From Caenorhabditis remanei (lineage: Eukaryota > Nematoda > Chromadorea > Rhabditida > Rhabditidae), in assembly GCF_010183535.1 (NCBI RefSeq), contig NC_071332.1, positions 18,166,001 through 18,230,000 on the forward strand: a DNA stretch of 64,000 nt, written 5' to 3'. The translations under genes and the position numbers were made by a program. The notes beneath the pieces were generated by a model. The model was not told the origin of the DNA. It did no database searches and was given only the letters and a program-made list of their open reading frames with translations. Positions 11,364-22,139 of the stretch are shown piece after piece (position 1 is the first letter of the stretch; every line of letters starts with the position of its first letter).

Positions 11364-12466
11364 ATGGATAACGTATCTGATGTTTTCACACTCATCAAGA
11401 ATGAAACTGGCACCGATCTAAAAGCAGAGAAACTAGCTATTCCCTCCTTCGTGATTACAGCAACTTTACTTTTGTTCCTCATAAGATTTCCATTCTATGA
11501 GTGTTTATTTGAAAAATCGAAAAAAAGAAAAAGACACTATAGTATATCCTGTTATCAACCATTTCTATAACGTTCTAAGATTTATGCACAAAGTATTTTG
11601 TTTCAACATGTTAATGCTTGCTCTAGTACTCATCCTTATAGTATTTTCTGCTTTTAACAATTTGTTCTATATTCTTATCTTCTTAGCTTTTTTGACTATG
11701 ATACCCCCAGGTTTTCTAATGGGTTTCTCCATTCGAGCAAACTATTTTTTTTTGTGCCTACTTTCTTTTCAAAAGTTTATGGCTTTGTTTTATCCAAGCA
11801 CTGAGAAATATATTACCTTCAATGAGGACGAGCTGAAACGTTTTATCGACATATGCACTTTTTCTATTTCCGTTTGCCATGAAATATTTTCAAGTACCAA
11901 ATGTTGAATTGGTGTGTGGTTTAGTCAGTATGTTTATTTCAAAATTCATAAGTTTCAGATTTGTTTCGTCGCTTCTGACAAACTTATAATTACATCAGCT
12001 TCCCTTTACATTCCAATATACAGAATGATCAAGAAACAGAAGCATTTATCCTCCGCTCAGTTCCACAAACCACATAGATATGTCATGTGGCAACTAATAG
12101 TAATATTGCTCTGCAAATTGGTGGTCAGTCTCCACATTTCACTCTTTATTCATAATTTTCTCGAAAACTTTTCAGATCCAGCTACTGATTATTTTACTGT
12201 CAGACAATACTGCAGTTGCTATGAGTAACTATGAAATTATCGAGATTGCGACTACATGTCTAACCATTCAGTTGGCTTACTTGGGATGTTGCAAAAGAAA
12301 TTTGGAGAGTCTCAAAAGTTTTCTTTTGGAAAAGTGGTGGATTCGGTTGCTGCCTTGTAAACGATTTGTTAACCTAGTATTTGATTTTTCAAGTACACGT
12401 CTTCATAGAATGATAATACCTAGTATTCTAGAAGTGTGGGCAAATAGCTCTTCGGGTGACTTATAA
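11364..12466 (+). pseudogene. Srz-family receptor D, frameshifted
   Basis: The locus matches srz E over its length, but it lacks 2 bp after CCATTCTATGAGT (about 11502) and about 5 bp near 11846 (in the RFIWSTYA segment), and the first intron donor has changed from GTGAGT to GTGTGT (about 11914). Three independent lesions make it a pseudogene. Past about 12360 the tail is not srz sense sequence: it runs into a copy of the reverse strand of the srz C 5' end, so the open frame would end in an unrelated peptide (VFDFSSTRLHR...). Confidence 0.75.
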
Positions 12467-12690
12467 TTGGAATTCGTCATATTATTTATGCTCTCGACTA
12501 TCGATGAAGCGTGCTCCGTGAACTGTTCAAGAAAGAAGTTATGATGAATTTATTTTCTTATTTGCAATAGCTTTAAAACAGAACAGGTGAATTTTCGAGC
12601 AAGTTTCAAAGTTTGTAATTTGTAGTTATAATTATTTGTTTCACCTGCTATGTCTTGAGTCTCAAATAAATTTTGTCGTTACTTCCCTTT
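12375..12690 (-). pseudogene. Copied 5' end and promoter of srz C
   Basis: This segment matches 10585-10898: the reverse strand of the first srz C exon (with decayed start region) followed by its upstream region. As a coding copy it is a fragment. Its promoter part, with E-boxes CAGGTG at 12584-12589 and TTTCACCTGCT at 12639-12649, now lies directly before the srz E start at 12701 and probably serves as its promoter. Confidence 0.65.
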
Positions 12691-12700
12691 TAGACACATA

Positions 12701-13776
12701 ATGGATAACGTATCTGAGGTTCTCACATTAATCAATAATGAAACTGGCACCGATCTGGAAGCCGAGAAACTACTTGTATCATCCATCGTGTTTGATGTGT
12801 TGTTACTTCTGTTCCTCATAATATTTCCATTCTATGAGTACGTTTATTTAAAAAATCGAAAAAAAGAAAAAGACACTATAGTATATCCTGTCATCAACCA
12901 TTTCTATAACGTTCTAAGATTTATGTACAAAGTATTTTGTTTTCAAATGTTGTTTACTGCTCTAGTAATCATTCTTATAGTATTTTCTGCCTTTAACAAA
13001 TTATTCGTTTATCTTGTATTCTTTGTTCTTTTTATTTCGATATCGTCCGGTTTTCTATTGACCCATTCCATTCGAGCAAGTCATGTTTTATTGTGCCTAC
13101 TTTCTTTTCAAAGGTTTATGGTATTGTTTTTTCCAAGCACTGAGAAATATGTTACCTTCAATGAAGATGAGGTGAAGCGTTTCATTTGGTCGACATATGC
13201 ACTTGGTCTAATTCCGATAGCCATGAACTATTTACAAGTTCCGAATGTTGATGTGGTGAGTGGTTTAGTCAGTAAGACATTTCATAATTCAAAAAATTCA
13301 GATTCGTTTCTTCGCTTTTGACATACTGATAGCTACATCAGCTTTCCTTCACATCCCAATATACATTATGCTTGAGAAACAGAAGCATTTAGCCTCCGCT
13401 CAGCTCAACAAACCACATAGATATGTCATGTGGCAACTAATAATAATAATGATCTGCAGATTGGTAATCATTCTCCCCATTTTACTCTGTATCAACACCT
13501 TTCTCAATAACTTTCCAGGCCCGGCTACCTATTATTCTACTGTCAGGCAACATAGCACGTGCTACATTCGAATGTGGAACTGTCGATACAGTGACTACAT
13601 GTCTAACCATTCAGTTGGCTTACTTGGGATGTTGCAAAAGAAATTTGGAGAGTCTCAAAAGTATTCTTTTGGAAAAGTGGTGGATTCGGTTGCTGCTTTG
13701 CAAGTGTATGAACAAGAATAGAGTTGCAGCTATCGAAAGACCAATTAATAACTTAGAAGTCTTACAAAGGTTATGA
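12701..13776 (+). CDS. Srz-family 7TM chemoreceptor E (324 aa)
   Basis: Exons 12701-13255, 13302-13463 and 13519-13776 are all phase 0 and give 324 aa. It carries FPFYEYVYLKNRKKEKDT, FFPSTEKYVTF, EKQKHL and LAYLGCCKRNLESL. The second donor is GTAATC, placed one codon earlier than the GTCAGT used in copies A and B, and the exon 3 start differs, so the loop there (ARLPIILLSGN) is copy-specific. The frame is intact. Confidence 0.8.
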
Positions 13777-14019
13777 AAAAGAAATCTACAACTTTGTTCA
13801 CTATATTTTTTATACAATCTTTAATCGGTGTAAACTGAATCTATCTCACATATTATTTCAATAAATTCTTTGAATATTATCTTTATTTGTAGTCTCGATT
13901 AGCCAAGTGTCAAGATCCTCCCGGGGTCTTTGTGAATATACCCGTATGGGATGTTGTTCTGGCCACTTTCTTTTTAACACTTGAAACAAAGTGTTCAATG
14001 GAGCGCACTCGTTTCCAAC

Positions 14020-15399
14020 TCACCCAAAAATGACCATCCTGAAATCCTTGATACAAATCATTGCAATCAAAGGTTCCAGACATGGGTAAATAGATAAACT
14101 CGCTCCGACAAAGTTGGCAGCTCGACCCACTGGCACTTCGAAAAACGGGAACGTTATTATAAGGCCAACTGGACTATACATCATGACAATAGGGAGGAGC
14201 GTCTGAAAAAAAAGGTGGAGCATAAGGGCATCTGGACAAACCTGAAAAACCAACGTAATAAAAAGTTGACGATTTAGTTCTATAGTTTTGGCACTGAAAT
14301 GATCGCTTTTACTTTTTAGTTGGAGGTAGATTTTGGTGGCGCAGTAGATAATGGTTGACATGCAGATGACCTGGAAAGTGGTGAAGTTAATCAGAATTAT
14401 ATTATTTTGCATTTTGAGAGAGGTACGGTAGTTTTAGAGAATTTTTATGATGTTTATTAATTTTTTTGAAAGCCTGTAACTATATCAAATGTGTTTCGGT
14501 TGAAAATGTGCCCCAAGGGGTGAATGGCTACAACTACAGTATATCATGTTTTTTCGTGTTGAGACCAGCATAACTTTTATGGGTCTTATCACGAAACTCT
14601 GAAAGTTACTGTAGAATTTTTTAATCTCGAAAAGCTCCTAAAACAGGGTTGAGCGAAATTCCCCTTTTTGCCTTCCGCCTTCCGCCATTTCAAAACAGAA
14701 AAATTATGTTACCTGATTTCTTCCAAAAACTACAGTATACCATGTTTTTTTTTCCTTTTTTTTCACAACTAGAAATCTCGAAACATTTTCGGACACTCAC
14801 AATAATACTAAAACACCCAACAGCTGATAACAAATCCTCAATGTTCCATTTCTTCTCTCCATTTTCTCCGATTCCCCAATACATCGGCCCGAAAAACATC
14901 ACTTTTTCTGAATCAACATGATAATTCAGTTCTAGTGGCTGTTTCAAAAAAAACTTTTTCTGAGTTGTCATCGCCATTCCAAATTTTACAATTGTGTAGT
15001 AGATAATGACACAAATCATAGAAGGGATAAAAAGACGCACCAATTTCCATCCGTTCAGACTGTTCATCATTTCTGGTCTGAAAGATTTTAGGATAGGGGG
15101 AGGAGAGTTTAAACAGTCCATCCATATAAACCACAAAAGCTGGTCCATAAATCAACATAACCGGACATGTTGCCGCATCAATCCATGCGTAGATCAAAGA
15201 GTACACGGAGAATGTTCCCATAACGTAACGGTAAGATTCAAAAAGTGTTCCAGCTTTTTTAATGATTAGGTAGAGGAGAATGGCATTGGTTATCTGGGCG
15301 GCAATGGACCCCGAGTAGTGGATTATGTGAAGAAGGGTTATGACTGAAGAAGAAAAGTTAAACATATAAAATAAAATAATTCTTAAACTCACTCAACAT
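14020..15399 (-). pseudogene. Str/srj-type 7TM receptor, probably degenerate
   Basis: Pieces in order: a 7-bp first exon 15399-15393, then 15343 to about 15124 (ITNAILLYLIIKKAG, ESYRYVMGTFSVYSL), about 15087-14801 (PEMMNSLNGWKL, MFFGPMYWG), 14370-14242 (ELNRQLFITLVFQ) and 14202-14020 (TLLPIVMMYSPVG, PCLEPLIAMICIKDFR). This is the str/srh/srj superfamily pattern. The segment that should hold TM3 and a HFVYRY-like motif is missing between the second and third pieces; the only available intron there would be about 37 bp and would still skip TM3. I therefore call a deletion allele, although an undetected exon is possible. Confidence 0.6.
14535..14692. repeat. Dispersed repeat (copy of 8270-8425) plus TTGAGCGAAATTCC repeat
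   Basis: The first half matches 8270-8425. The second half (GGGTTGAGCGAAATTCC ... CCTTCCGCC) belongs to a purine/pyrimidine repeat seen again near 32990 and 39935. It sits in the intron of the degenerate receptor. Confidence 0.5.
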
Positions 15400-15521
15400 C
15401 TTTCATGTGATAATTTCTGACTAAAAACTAGCTTCGTACTCATTTATTATATATTTATACCGAGTAAACAAGAACAAAAGGTACAAAAAAATATTTTTTT
15501 AATTTCAGAATCTTCCGGTTC

Positions 15522-15609
15522 TCATGTCATTTTGTATCCCATCTCTAGCTGACGAGTCATCATTTCCACGTGGTTTGTGTCTACGTACTTCTGATTGAAG
15601 GGATATTGT
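15522..15609 (-). other. Orphan terminal exon-like sequence
   Basis: After a TTGTAG acceptor the minus strand reads QYPFNQKYVDTNHVEMMTRQ, then LEMGYKMT and TGA. The composition looks coding, but I find no matching upstream exon before the transposon at 16099. It could be the last exon of a gene whose other exons have been lost or displaced. Low confidence. Confidence 0.25.
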
Positions 15610-15714
15610 CTACAATATTAATAATATTTTATCCAATCTTCTGTTGTGCGAGAAAACAATTGGGCAAAAAATACAAGAAAAGGGGAATTTTTTTAAACTA
15701 TACGATTGTGCAGA

Positions 15715-15835
15715 TAAAAATTAGAGCCTGATTTTTGTAGTTAAAAACTTTTTTGAGGGGTCCACCCTGGCGAGTTATGACAAGTTGAATGATCGAGGCT
15801 GGAGTTTTAGGCTAGAATACTTGTAACTCATTAGG
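15715..15835. repeat. Degenerate copy of the TTTTTGTAGTT...AACTTTTTT element
   Basis: The core TTTTTGTAGTTAAAAACTTT followed by GGGTCCACCCTGGCGAGTTA resembles the arms of the MITEs at 22940, 43140 and 54222. Only one arm is clear. Confidence 0.4.
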
Positions 15836-16098
15836 GAGGGGTCGTTCAAAAAAGTATATACACAGTTAAATATGCTTCAAAACGTTTGGATTATCAGTGT
15901 CAAAAAGGTAAGTTCCAGCAAAATAGTTTTTGAAAAAATTTAAAGAAAAAGTAGCGAAAAACAATTTTCACTACCTCAGAATAAGCCCTTGAGTGTTTGC
16001 AATCGTGCTCCATTGATAGTGGCTCAGGAATTTTTATTCAGGAAGTTTTTGCCGAGCCTTCTAAATTTCAGAAGCATTTCAGAACTCAGCCATGATTA

Positions 16099-16230
16099 CT
16101 CAGGTAATTTTGGGCCACATGGCTCGGCAAATGGGCCACGTGGCCCATCAAATGGGCAGTATGGCCCGCGTAGGGCGGGCCATACTGCCGATATTCTGGG
16201 CCACGTGGCCCATTTCGTGGGCAAAGTGCC
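16099..16230. repeat. Left terminal and subterminal repeats of the transposon
   Basis: After the TIR come GGGCCACGTGGCCCAT palindromes near 16130 and 16200, and a perfect 15-bp hairpin GGCAGTATGGCCCGC (16155-16169) with its complement at 16175-16189 around a 5-nt loop. Clustered short subterminal repeats are typical transposase-binding arrays of CACTA-like elements. Confidence 0.75.
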
Positions 16231-16499
16231 GAAATTCATCGCATTCCCCTCCCTTTACTCCTTCCCATTTATATCTAGAGGTAATCAATATATTAATGCT
16301 AACAACGATTCCAGCCAATATAATTTATTTAAGGAATCATTTTGATATTACAGGCAACATAGTATGGGATACAAGAGTCATCAGTGGGCAAAAACGGCAA
16401 AAAGAAGCAAGAAAATTTTACAAGATGGGTCATAAACAGATACTAGTTGATCGAAGTGATTAGATGTTTGTAGGGGGAGATTCTGGAGTGGATTGTTGA

Positions 16500-18566
16500 T
16501 TAATGCGTCTGGACTTGTGCTTGGCGCTTCAAATTTCGCTGAAATTTGGGTAGTCCATAATTGACAGAACATGTAGTAGCTTACGTCTCTATAAGACCAT
16601 GTTCCGAATCGTTCACCTTGAGTAGGTGGTGAATAAGTGGCACGTTTGATTTCTCTTCTGAAAAAAAAATAGAATTGATGTGGTGTGTGTGTGATTTTGC
16701 TTACAAAGCCTCCCTCAAACATGAATGAAATCCGTCCTTTGATAAATAAGCGGCTCTGGCGAGCGAGAGAGTTCGATACGTTTTCTTTTTAGCAGCAATG
16801 GAATCCCACGATGCGAGGCATTTCAGTGTGGAGAAGTCATCACACCAAACGTTGTTGTCGAGCTCCGACTCATTAATTCCCAAATAATGCAAGAAGAAGG
16901 CTGTAAACGAAAAATTATATTGAAAGCAATTAGAGAGTGACTCACTTCGCATGTTTAAATATAGATCTTCTGGGAAATTTTCCTGAGTGATATACGATGC
17001 TTCATAAGGAAGAGTCCAGTTTGACTTTTGAATATCTGTTGGGAACTCACAAGCTCTTCCTAGTAGTTGGAAGATGAGACGTTTCAAAATTATATGAGTT
17101 TCTCCGGTTTTAGTGTTTCTGTCGTCAGGTCGGTCAATGATGAAAAGTTCTTCGCCCTGCAATTGAAACATTATTTAACTGGCAAATATAATGAACTCAC
17201 TGAAAATGGTCTCATTTCTGGATATCTAAATCCAAGACCACGGGTTCTGTATATAGCCCCCACAAGACTTCGAAACTGTGATTCTCCTTCTCTCGAAATA
17301 GGTGATAGCTGCGCCGCCTTATTCGCCATTAGTAACGAATAAATCATCTGTCCGTGCATAACTATTGACGAGTAGTTAGGGTTCGAAAAGCAATCAGTGG
17401 ACGGCATCGAAAACCCAGTGACTTCGAAGCCGAGTTTCTTAGCAAATCGATCGCATTGTTGAGAGATTTCTGGCATTCGACGCACATAACATTCGTATAC
17501 AAGAATTCCTGCGCGAAATAAATCCAGAATTCCTTTCGAAACGCAATCACGTAGACGTTCTGTAATTGAAACTTAAATTAGTGATGAAATGAAATGTCAT
17601 CTGCTCACCAGATAAATCCATTACTACGGGCACGGGTGGAGGAGTTGGATGCATACTGTTTGGATAAAATTGACCTGTTTGAAATACTTGATTTCCATAT
17701 CCAGTCGGTGACACCCCCATTGAGGAACTTCCAACACTACTATTGTAAGCGTGATTCATAGAAGAAGAATGTGGGTCTCTATAGTCAAGAATGTCATGTT
17801 TCAATTCCACGTTCGAGATTCTCGTATTAGATATTCCAGTATTATATGATTCATATCCAAGTTCTGTGCTGTTCGGATTCCAGCCGGCAGCGTTCTGTGA
17901 AGAAATGGTAGTTGCAGGGAAACCGTTGGACAAAACATTTTCCTGAGCTGTTTTCATATCAATATATGAGAACCTCGGTTCGGAAGATTCGCATATATTT
18001 GTGTTATTAGCTGGTCCTGTGTTGTCACTATACATATTCGAGCGTTTTACATTTCGGTTGAACACGTTATCAGAATCACATCCAACACTCAGATTGGAAA
18101 GTTTCTGTCCGTGTTTCACACCAAAATTAGATCTCCTCGTCTCGTCATGACCAGTTTCATTGACGGTATCAGAGGGTGGAGACCTTACAACGAATTCATC
18201 CGAAAGCGGCTTTACGGTGGTACCTTGTGCTTCGAATGTGCTTCGATTGAGCTTCGAATGATTTCGTCTCATCAGTTCTGTGTCATCGCCGATGCTTTCG
18301 AGACCTCTTTTATCGCAGTTTGACTTGGATTTTAATACTGAAATCGAGACATTCGACGTGGCACCTAAAAAATGAAACGTTTTTAGGAGAGGAAGAAATC
18401 GAATTGGTTACGGTTACGACGTTGGCCACTGAGAAGTTGTTGCACGAGTCGGTTAGACTCTTCATCTTCCAATTCTTTCTTCTTTCGAGTGGAGCTTCTG
18501 TTTCCGTTTCTCCCTGTAAAACATGAATTATTATTATCGATAATTGAATGAATGCAACTCACTCAT
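16500..18566 (-). CDS. Second gene of the transposon, unknown protein (577 aa)
   Basis: Exons 18566-18563, 18513-18418, 18364-17609, 17559-17201, 17156-16946, 16900-16705, 16657-16585 and 16538-16500 join in phase into 578 codons. The N-terminus is very basic (MRRNGNRSSTRKKKELEDEE), residues of about 60-285 are Ser/Asn/Gly-rich and probably disordered, and the C-terminal half is compact (RACEFPTDIQ, EEIFIID-like GEELFIIDRPDD, FFLHYLGINESELDN). I do not recognise a domain. Its start is 284 bp after the stop of the transposase-like gene on the same strand, so it may be co-transcribed. A DNA-binding or accessory role like the second protein of CACTA elements is plausible but unproven. The 4-bp first exon (ATGA) is the weakest part. 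Confidence 0.7.
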
Positions 18567-18709
18567 ACTTGTTGGAAATGTAACACACGTATATTTGGTG
18601 AAATTGAAGAGTGGTGTGAAACAAAAATATTTTTGATGCAGTGTAATAGCGGAGGGTCGTTGGACGTGTTGTTTAGCAGGAGGCAGAGAATGAAATACAA
18701 TTGAAGAGG

Positions 18710-18810
18710 AAAGTTTGCATGTTAGTTTTGAACGAAACAAAATTGAAAAAGAAAGTTTGCATGTTAGTTTTGAACGAAACAAAATTGAAAAAGAAAGTTT
18801 GCATGTTAGG
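18710..18810. repeat. 42-bp tandem repeat, about 2.4 copies
   Basis: Units start at 18710, 18752 and 18794 with AAAGTTTGCATGTTAG; the first two run through TTTTGAACGAAACAAAATTG and are nearly identical. The array lies between the two transposon genes, upstream of the second gene. Confidence 0.8.
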
Positions 18811-18849
18811 TAAAGAAAGCTGCCGAGTGTGGGAATGATTAATTCACTA

Positions 18850-21800
18850 CTATCGCTCCATCGTAACATAACTATGTCCGTTGATATTAATGATGACTGC
18901 TGGGCATAACACCGTGTCCGACGGAATAGCAACATAAGTGGAGGACTCGACTTTTGAGAAGACATTGGGAAGACTCTGGAGGATATTTAACATATTCGCG
19001 GCTGCGGTAGTCATTCCTCTATCAACAATTGGTTTCATCGTGAGGTGGAGGGGCTGTAGGATGAACTCCCGTACAATGAAATAAGCTGAATCAGCTCGTT
19101 TCACGATCAGCTCAATTTCTCCAAAACACAATTCCTGTTGAGTGGAACCTGAGAAACAAATCAAGCTTGAGCTGGTCGTTTTGGCTGAGCAGTAGGACTT
19201 CGCGGAGAAGATGTAATTTCCCATTGCGGAGCACGTCCTCCAACGGCTTCTGAAGGTTTTTGAATGATGAGGCGATAAATAACGGAACTCACAAAAACAT
19301 GGAAACGTCGTTCAATCCCAAATTAATGATAATTCTTTTATGTAATGGATTCAACTGATCCGGATCAAGACAGCATTTTAACTCATTCATTGGAGGAAGC
19401 CTAAAACTTATAGATATGTAAGAAGTCAAATGAGTACGTTACCTGGATCCAGATGTTTTCATACTCTGACGAATGGAATGTTTCGTATTTTCCGAGCAAG
19501 CTTCTGACATTTGAGTCAGCTGGCTACGGTAGACCTGGCCACACACATATCTTAAACAACTCAATTACAGAATGTTTAGCTATCCTACTTACTTGTTTAT
19601 TATCGCTTTCTCTGAGTTGGTGCTCTGGTAATGTACAGAATTCATTAATACTTTGTGCTCTCTTTCGAAAACTTCTGTAGTGTGTTTTGGACCGAAATTG
19701 TTTTCATGGAGAATTACGTGGTTATAGTAGCACTAAATTTGATTCAGTACTCTTAACAACAGTGAATACTTACGTGAAATTTTATCGTTATACTATCCGG
19801 TTCTAATACGGTATGGAGTTCATACATCGCTGAAAGAAGTGACTGTAGTGTATTCGGATGGCACATTTTGGTGCCTTGTAGAGTCAAGGAGAATAAAAAT
19901 CCCAGGAACCAAACGTTGTAATCGTTTCTTTGAGAATATCCTTCGAATCCTACTATTCCTGAGATTAATCTGCTTATCTGAAAATCACATCAATAGCAAA
20001 CTCCTTTTCAACTTTTGTACCTTTTCCATTTCTCTCCCTGTCGTTTTAGATAGTTTCCTGAGCGATACCAATGGCACATTATCATATGTATATGGAGTGA
20101 TACCCTCAATAGCATTCATTACCATGTTAACAGTACCAGGAAACATCTTGAAACTAATCCAAGAGGTAGGCTTCAGAATCTCTGAACAGGATGATATGGA
20201 AATGTATGAACCTGATTTCCCACCGTTAACAATTGTTTTACAAATTCCGCATCCCTTTATATGAAAAGGATCTATGGCGAAAGCAGAAGGAGGGAAGAAT
20301 GAGAAAATCGATGGAACTGAATATTTGGTTGGCTTCATCTATTATGTCACTCTTACCTCCAGTTTCCTTAAATCCTTCAATTCCATGCTCAGCGGCGTAC
20401 AGAATGGAGGAGTTGTTGCGAGGAGCAACCATATTATAATCGACATAGGTTACCGTAGCACCTTTTTTTCGCCCAATCGTTACACACTCGGAACATCCAT
20501 TCACTTGATGCCAATTCGGAAGTTTTGTCAATGTCATTCTTTCCTGAAACATTTCCATGATATGTCTTTCGACTGTTCCAATTCTCCAACCTTCATATCC
20601 GACAAATAGCATAAAATCTTTGGCATGAAACACCACCTCTTTCCATTGATTTTCATCTCAATTTTCGTTGGTAAGTTAGAAAAAGATCTGAAACGCATAT
20701 TGGTCATTTATCTTGTTTGTGTTCCTCACTTCTCAACAAATTCATCCACGAATATCTTTTTAACTCCGCCATCACAATAAACCATTGATATAATGCTAAA
20801 AACGTTTCCGCCCGCTTTAGCGTCTACATCAATTCCTTCTAGACGACACAACACTGGAGTGACTTCCCTCCTGAAAACCTTCATTTATTGTTTTTATGCA
20901 GTACGTGTTACTGTACCTGCTGATCTTCGTAAACGCTGCTCCATCGGAGAAGACCGTGTACAACAAGTTAATATTTCCACATGCAAACTGTTCTTTCGAC
21001 TCCATACCCTCGAGATATCTTTGATAACGTCGTATGTCATTCGTTTCGAAATCAATCTGTAACAAACATAATTACGTTTGGCGAAGTTCCTCAAACTACT
21101 GTACTTCTCGTTTGTGAATTTTCTCATGAGCTTTTATCACTTCTGCACCGTGATACCGTAGCTGTTGTTCAAGTTGCCATTTCAAATCGCATTTAATGAA
21201 AGTGATACGGTCTAAAATGTTGATGTTGCTTCTGTAATAATTAATTTCTAACATATGCATCAACTTTACAAACGAACGTCATGCATTTTGAACATTGCAT
21301 CTTCTTCCCACTCTTCTCCGTGCCGCAACGACTACAATAGTATGACATGCTTTGAATCACTTTCTTTCCAGTATCATTCACCACTCTCAACACCTGAGAA
21401 GCCTTAAATGCATGATTCCGAATTATTTAGGTTACAGCTTATGAATCTGAGCTTACTGTGAAAGGTGGGGCTTCTCCATACAAAAGAGTCATCAGCTGAA
21501 CCATTCGTTTCAAACATCCTTCAGAGATAGATTCTGAGCAGAAGAAGTTCACAAATGCAATCAGCCTAACATCGTCATTTGTTCCACCACCGATAAAGTC
21601 ATCACCGCCATCCGACAGATCCGAAACCTCAACAGACTCATCTCCAATTACAGACATTGCTTCATTAGAGTCGTTATCAGTATCTCTTTCCAATAAGTTT
21701 TCGTATTGACTAGATTCATCTGTCTCCTGATTCAGAGAATCGTCTCCCATTTCATCCGGCCAGTTGTTACGATCATCTTGAAGAAATACAATTTTTATTG

Positions 21801-21998
21801 CAGTAGCTTGTCAGTCTTTCTTAGCATACCAATACTATCATCCGACATTAATTCCTCGACTACAGCCTCATCATCCTCAGTGTCCGATTCTGTTCCATAT
21901 TCGTAACCTGCAATCATCCCACTTATTCTTTATCTTCTCAATGATAAAATACCTAGATTTTTCTTCTTTGAACTGAATGGAGCTCTTGCTCTTCTCAT
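18850..21998 (-). CDS. DDE transposase-like protein, 15 exons, 831 aa
   Basis: Exons start at 21998, 21907, 21776, 21393, 21211, 21056, 20870, 20687, 20543, 20316, 19977, 19732, 19550, 19400 and 19249, and end at 18850 (TAG); every phase closes. The N-terminus is basic, then residues 20-145 are strongly acidic. A zinc-ribbon-like CSRC...CSKC lies at 168-185. The core fits tnp2/CACTA-type transposases: LLYTVFSDGAAF (Asp263), ILCYLSDMK (Asp349) then GCSEC (367-371), SAFAIDPFHIKGCGICK (Asp429), DYNVWFLGFL, and FGPKHTTEVFEREHK (Glu603 or Glu605). These positions suggest a D-D-D/E catalytic set; the assignment is inference by pattern. The catalytic region is uninterrupted, so the element may be active or recently so. 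Exon 4 could start 9 bp earlier at 21402. Confidence 0.8.
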
Positions 21999-22139
21999 CT
22001 CGTTCTTTTCTTCTTTTTGATCTAAATTTTTCCTTAAAAAAATGAACGATAATATAACAGAAAAACGAAATAAACACAAGAAATTCAGAAAATTCAGAAA
22101 ATGAAAAATACAATTATGCAGTAGAGCGCGATTTCTCAA

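Noticed and set aside
16130..16212. CRISPR-like repeat-spacer array
   Set aside because: Repeats are palindromes of uneven spacing in a eukaryotic transposon end; no cas genes and no prokaryotic features.
15989..16463. Plus-strand open frames over the GGGCCACGTGGCCC region
   Set aside because: They arise from the GC-rich subterminal repeats of the transposon and have no gene context.
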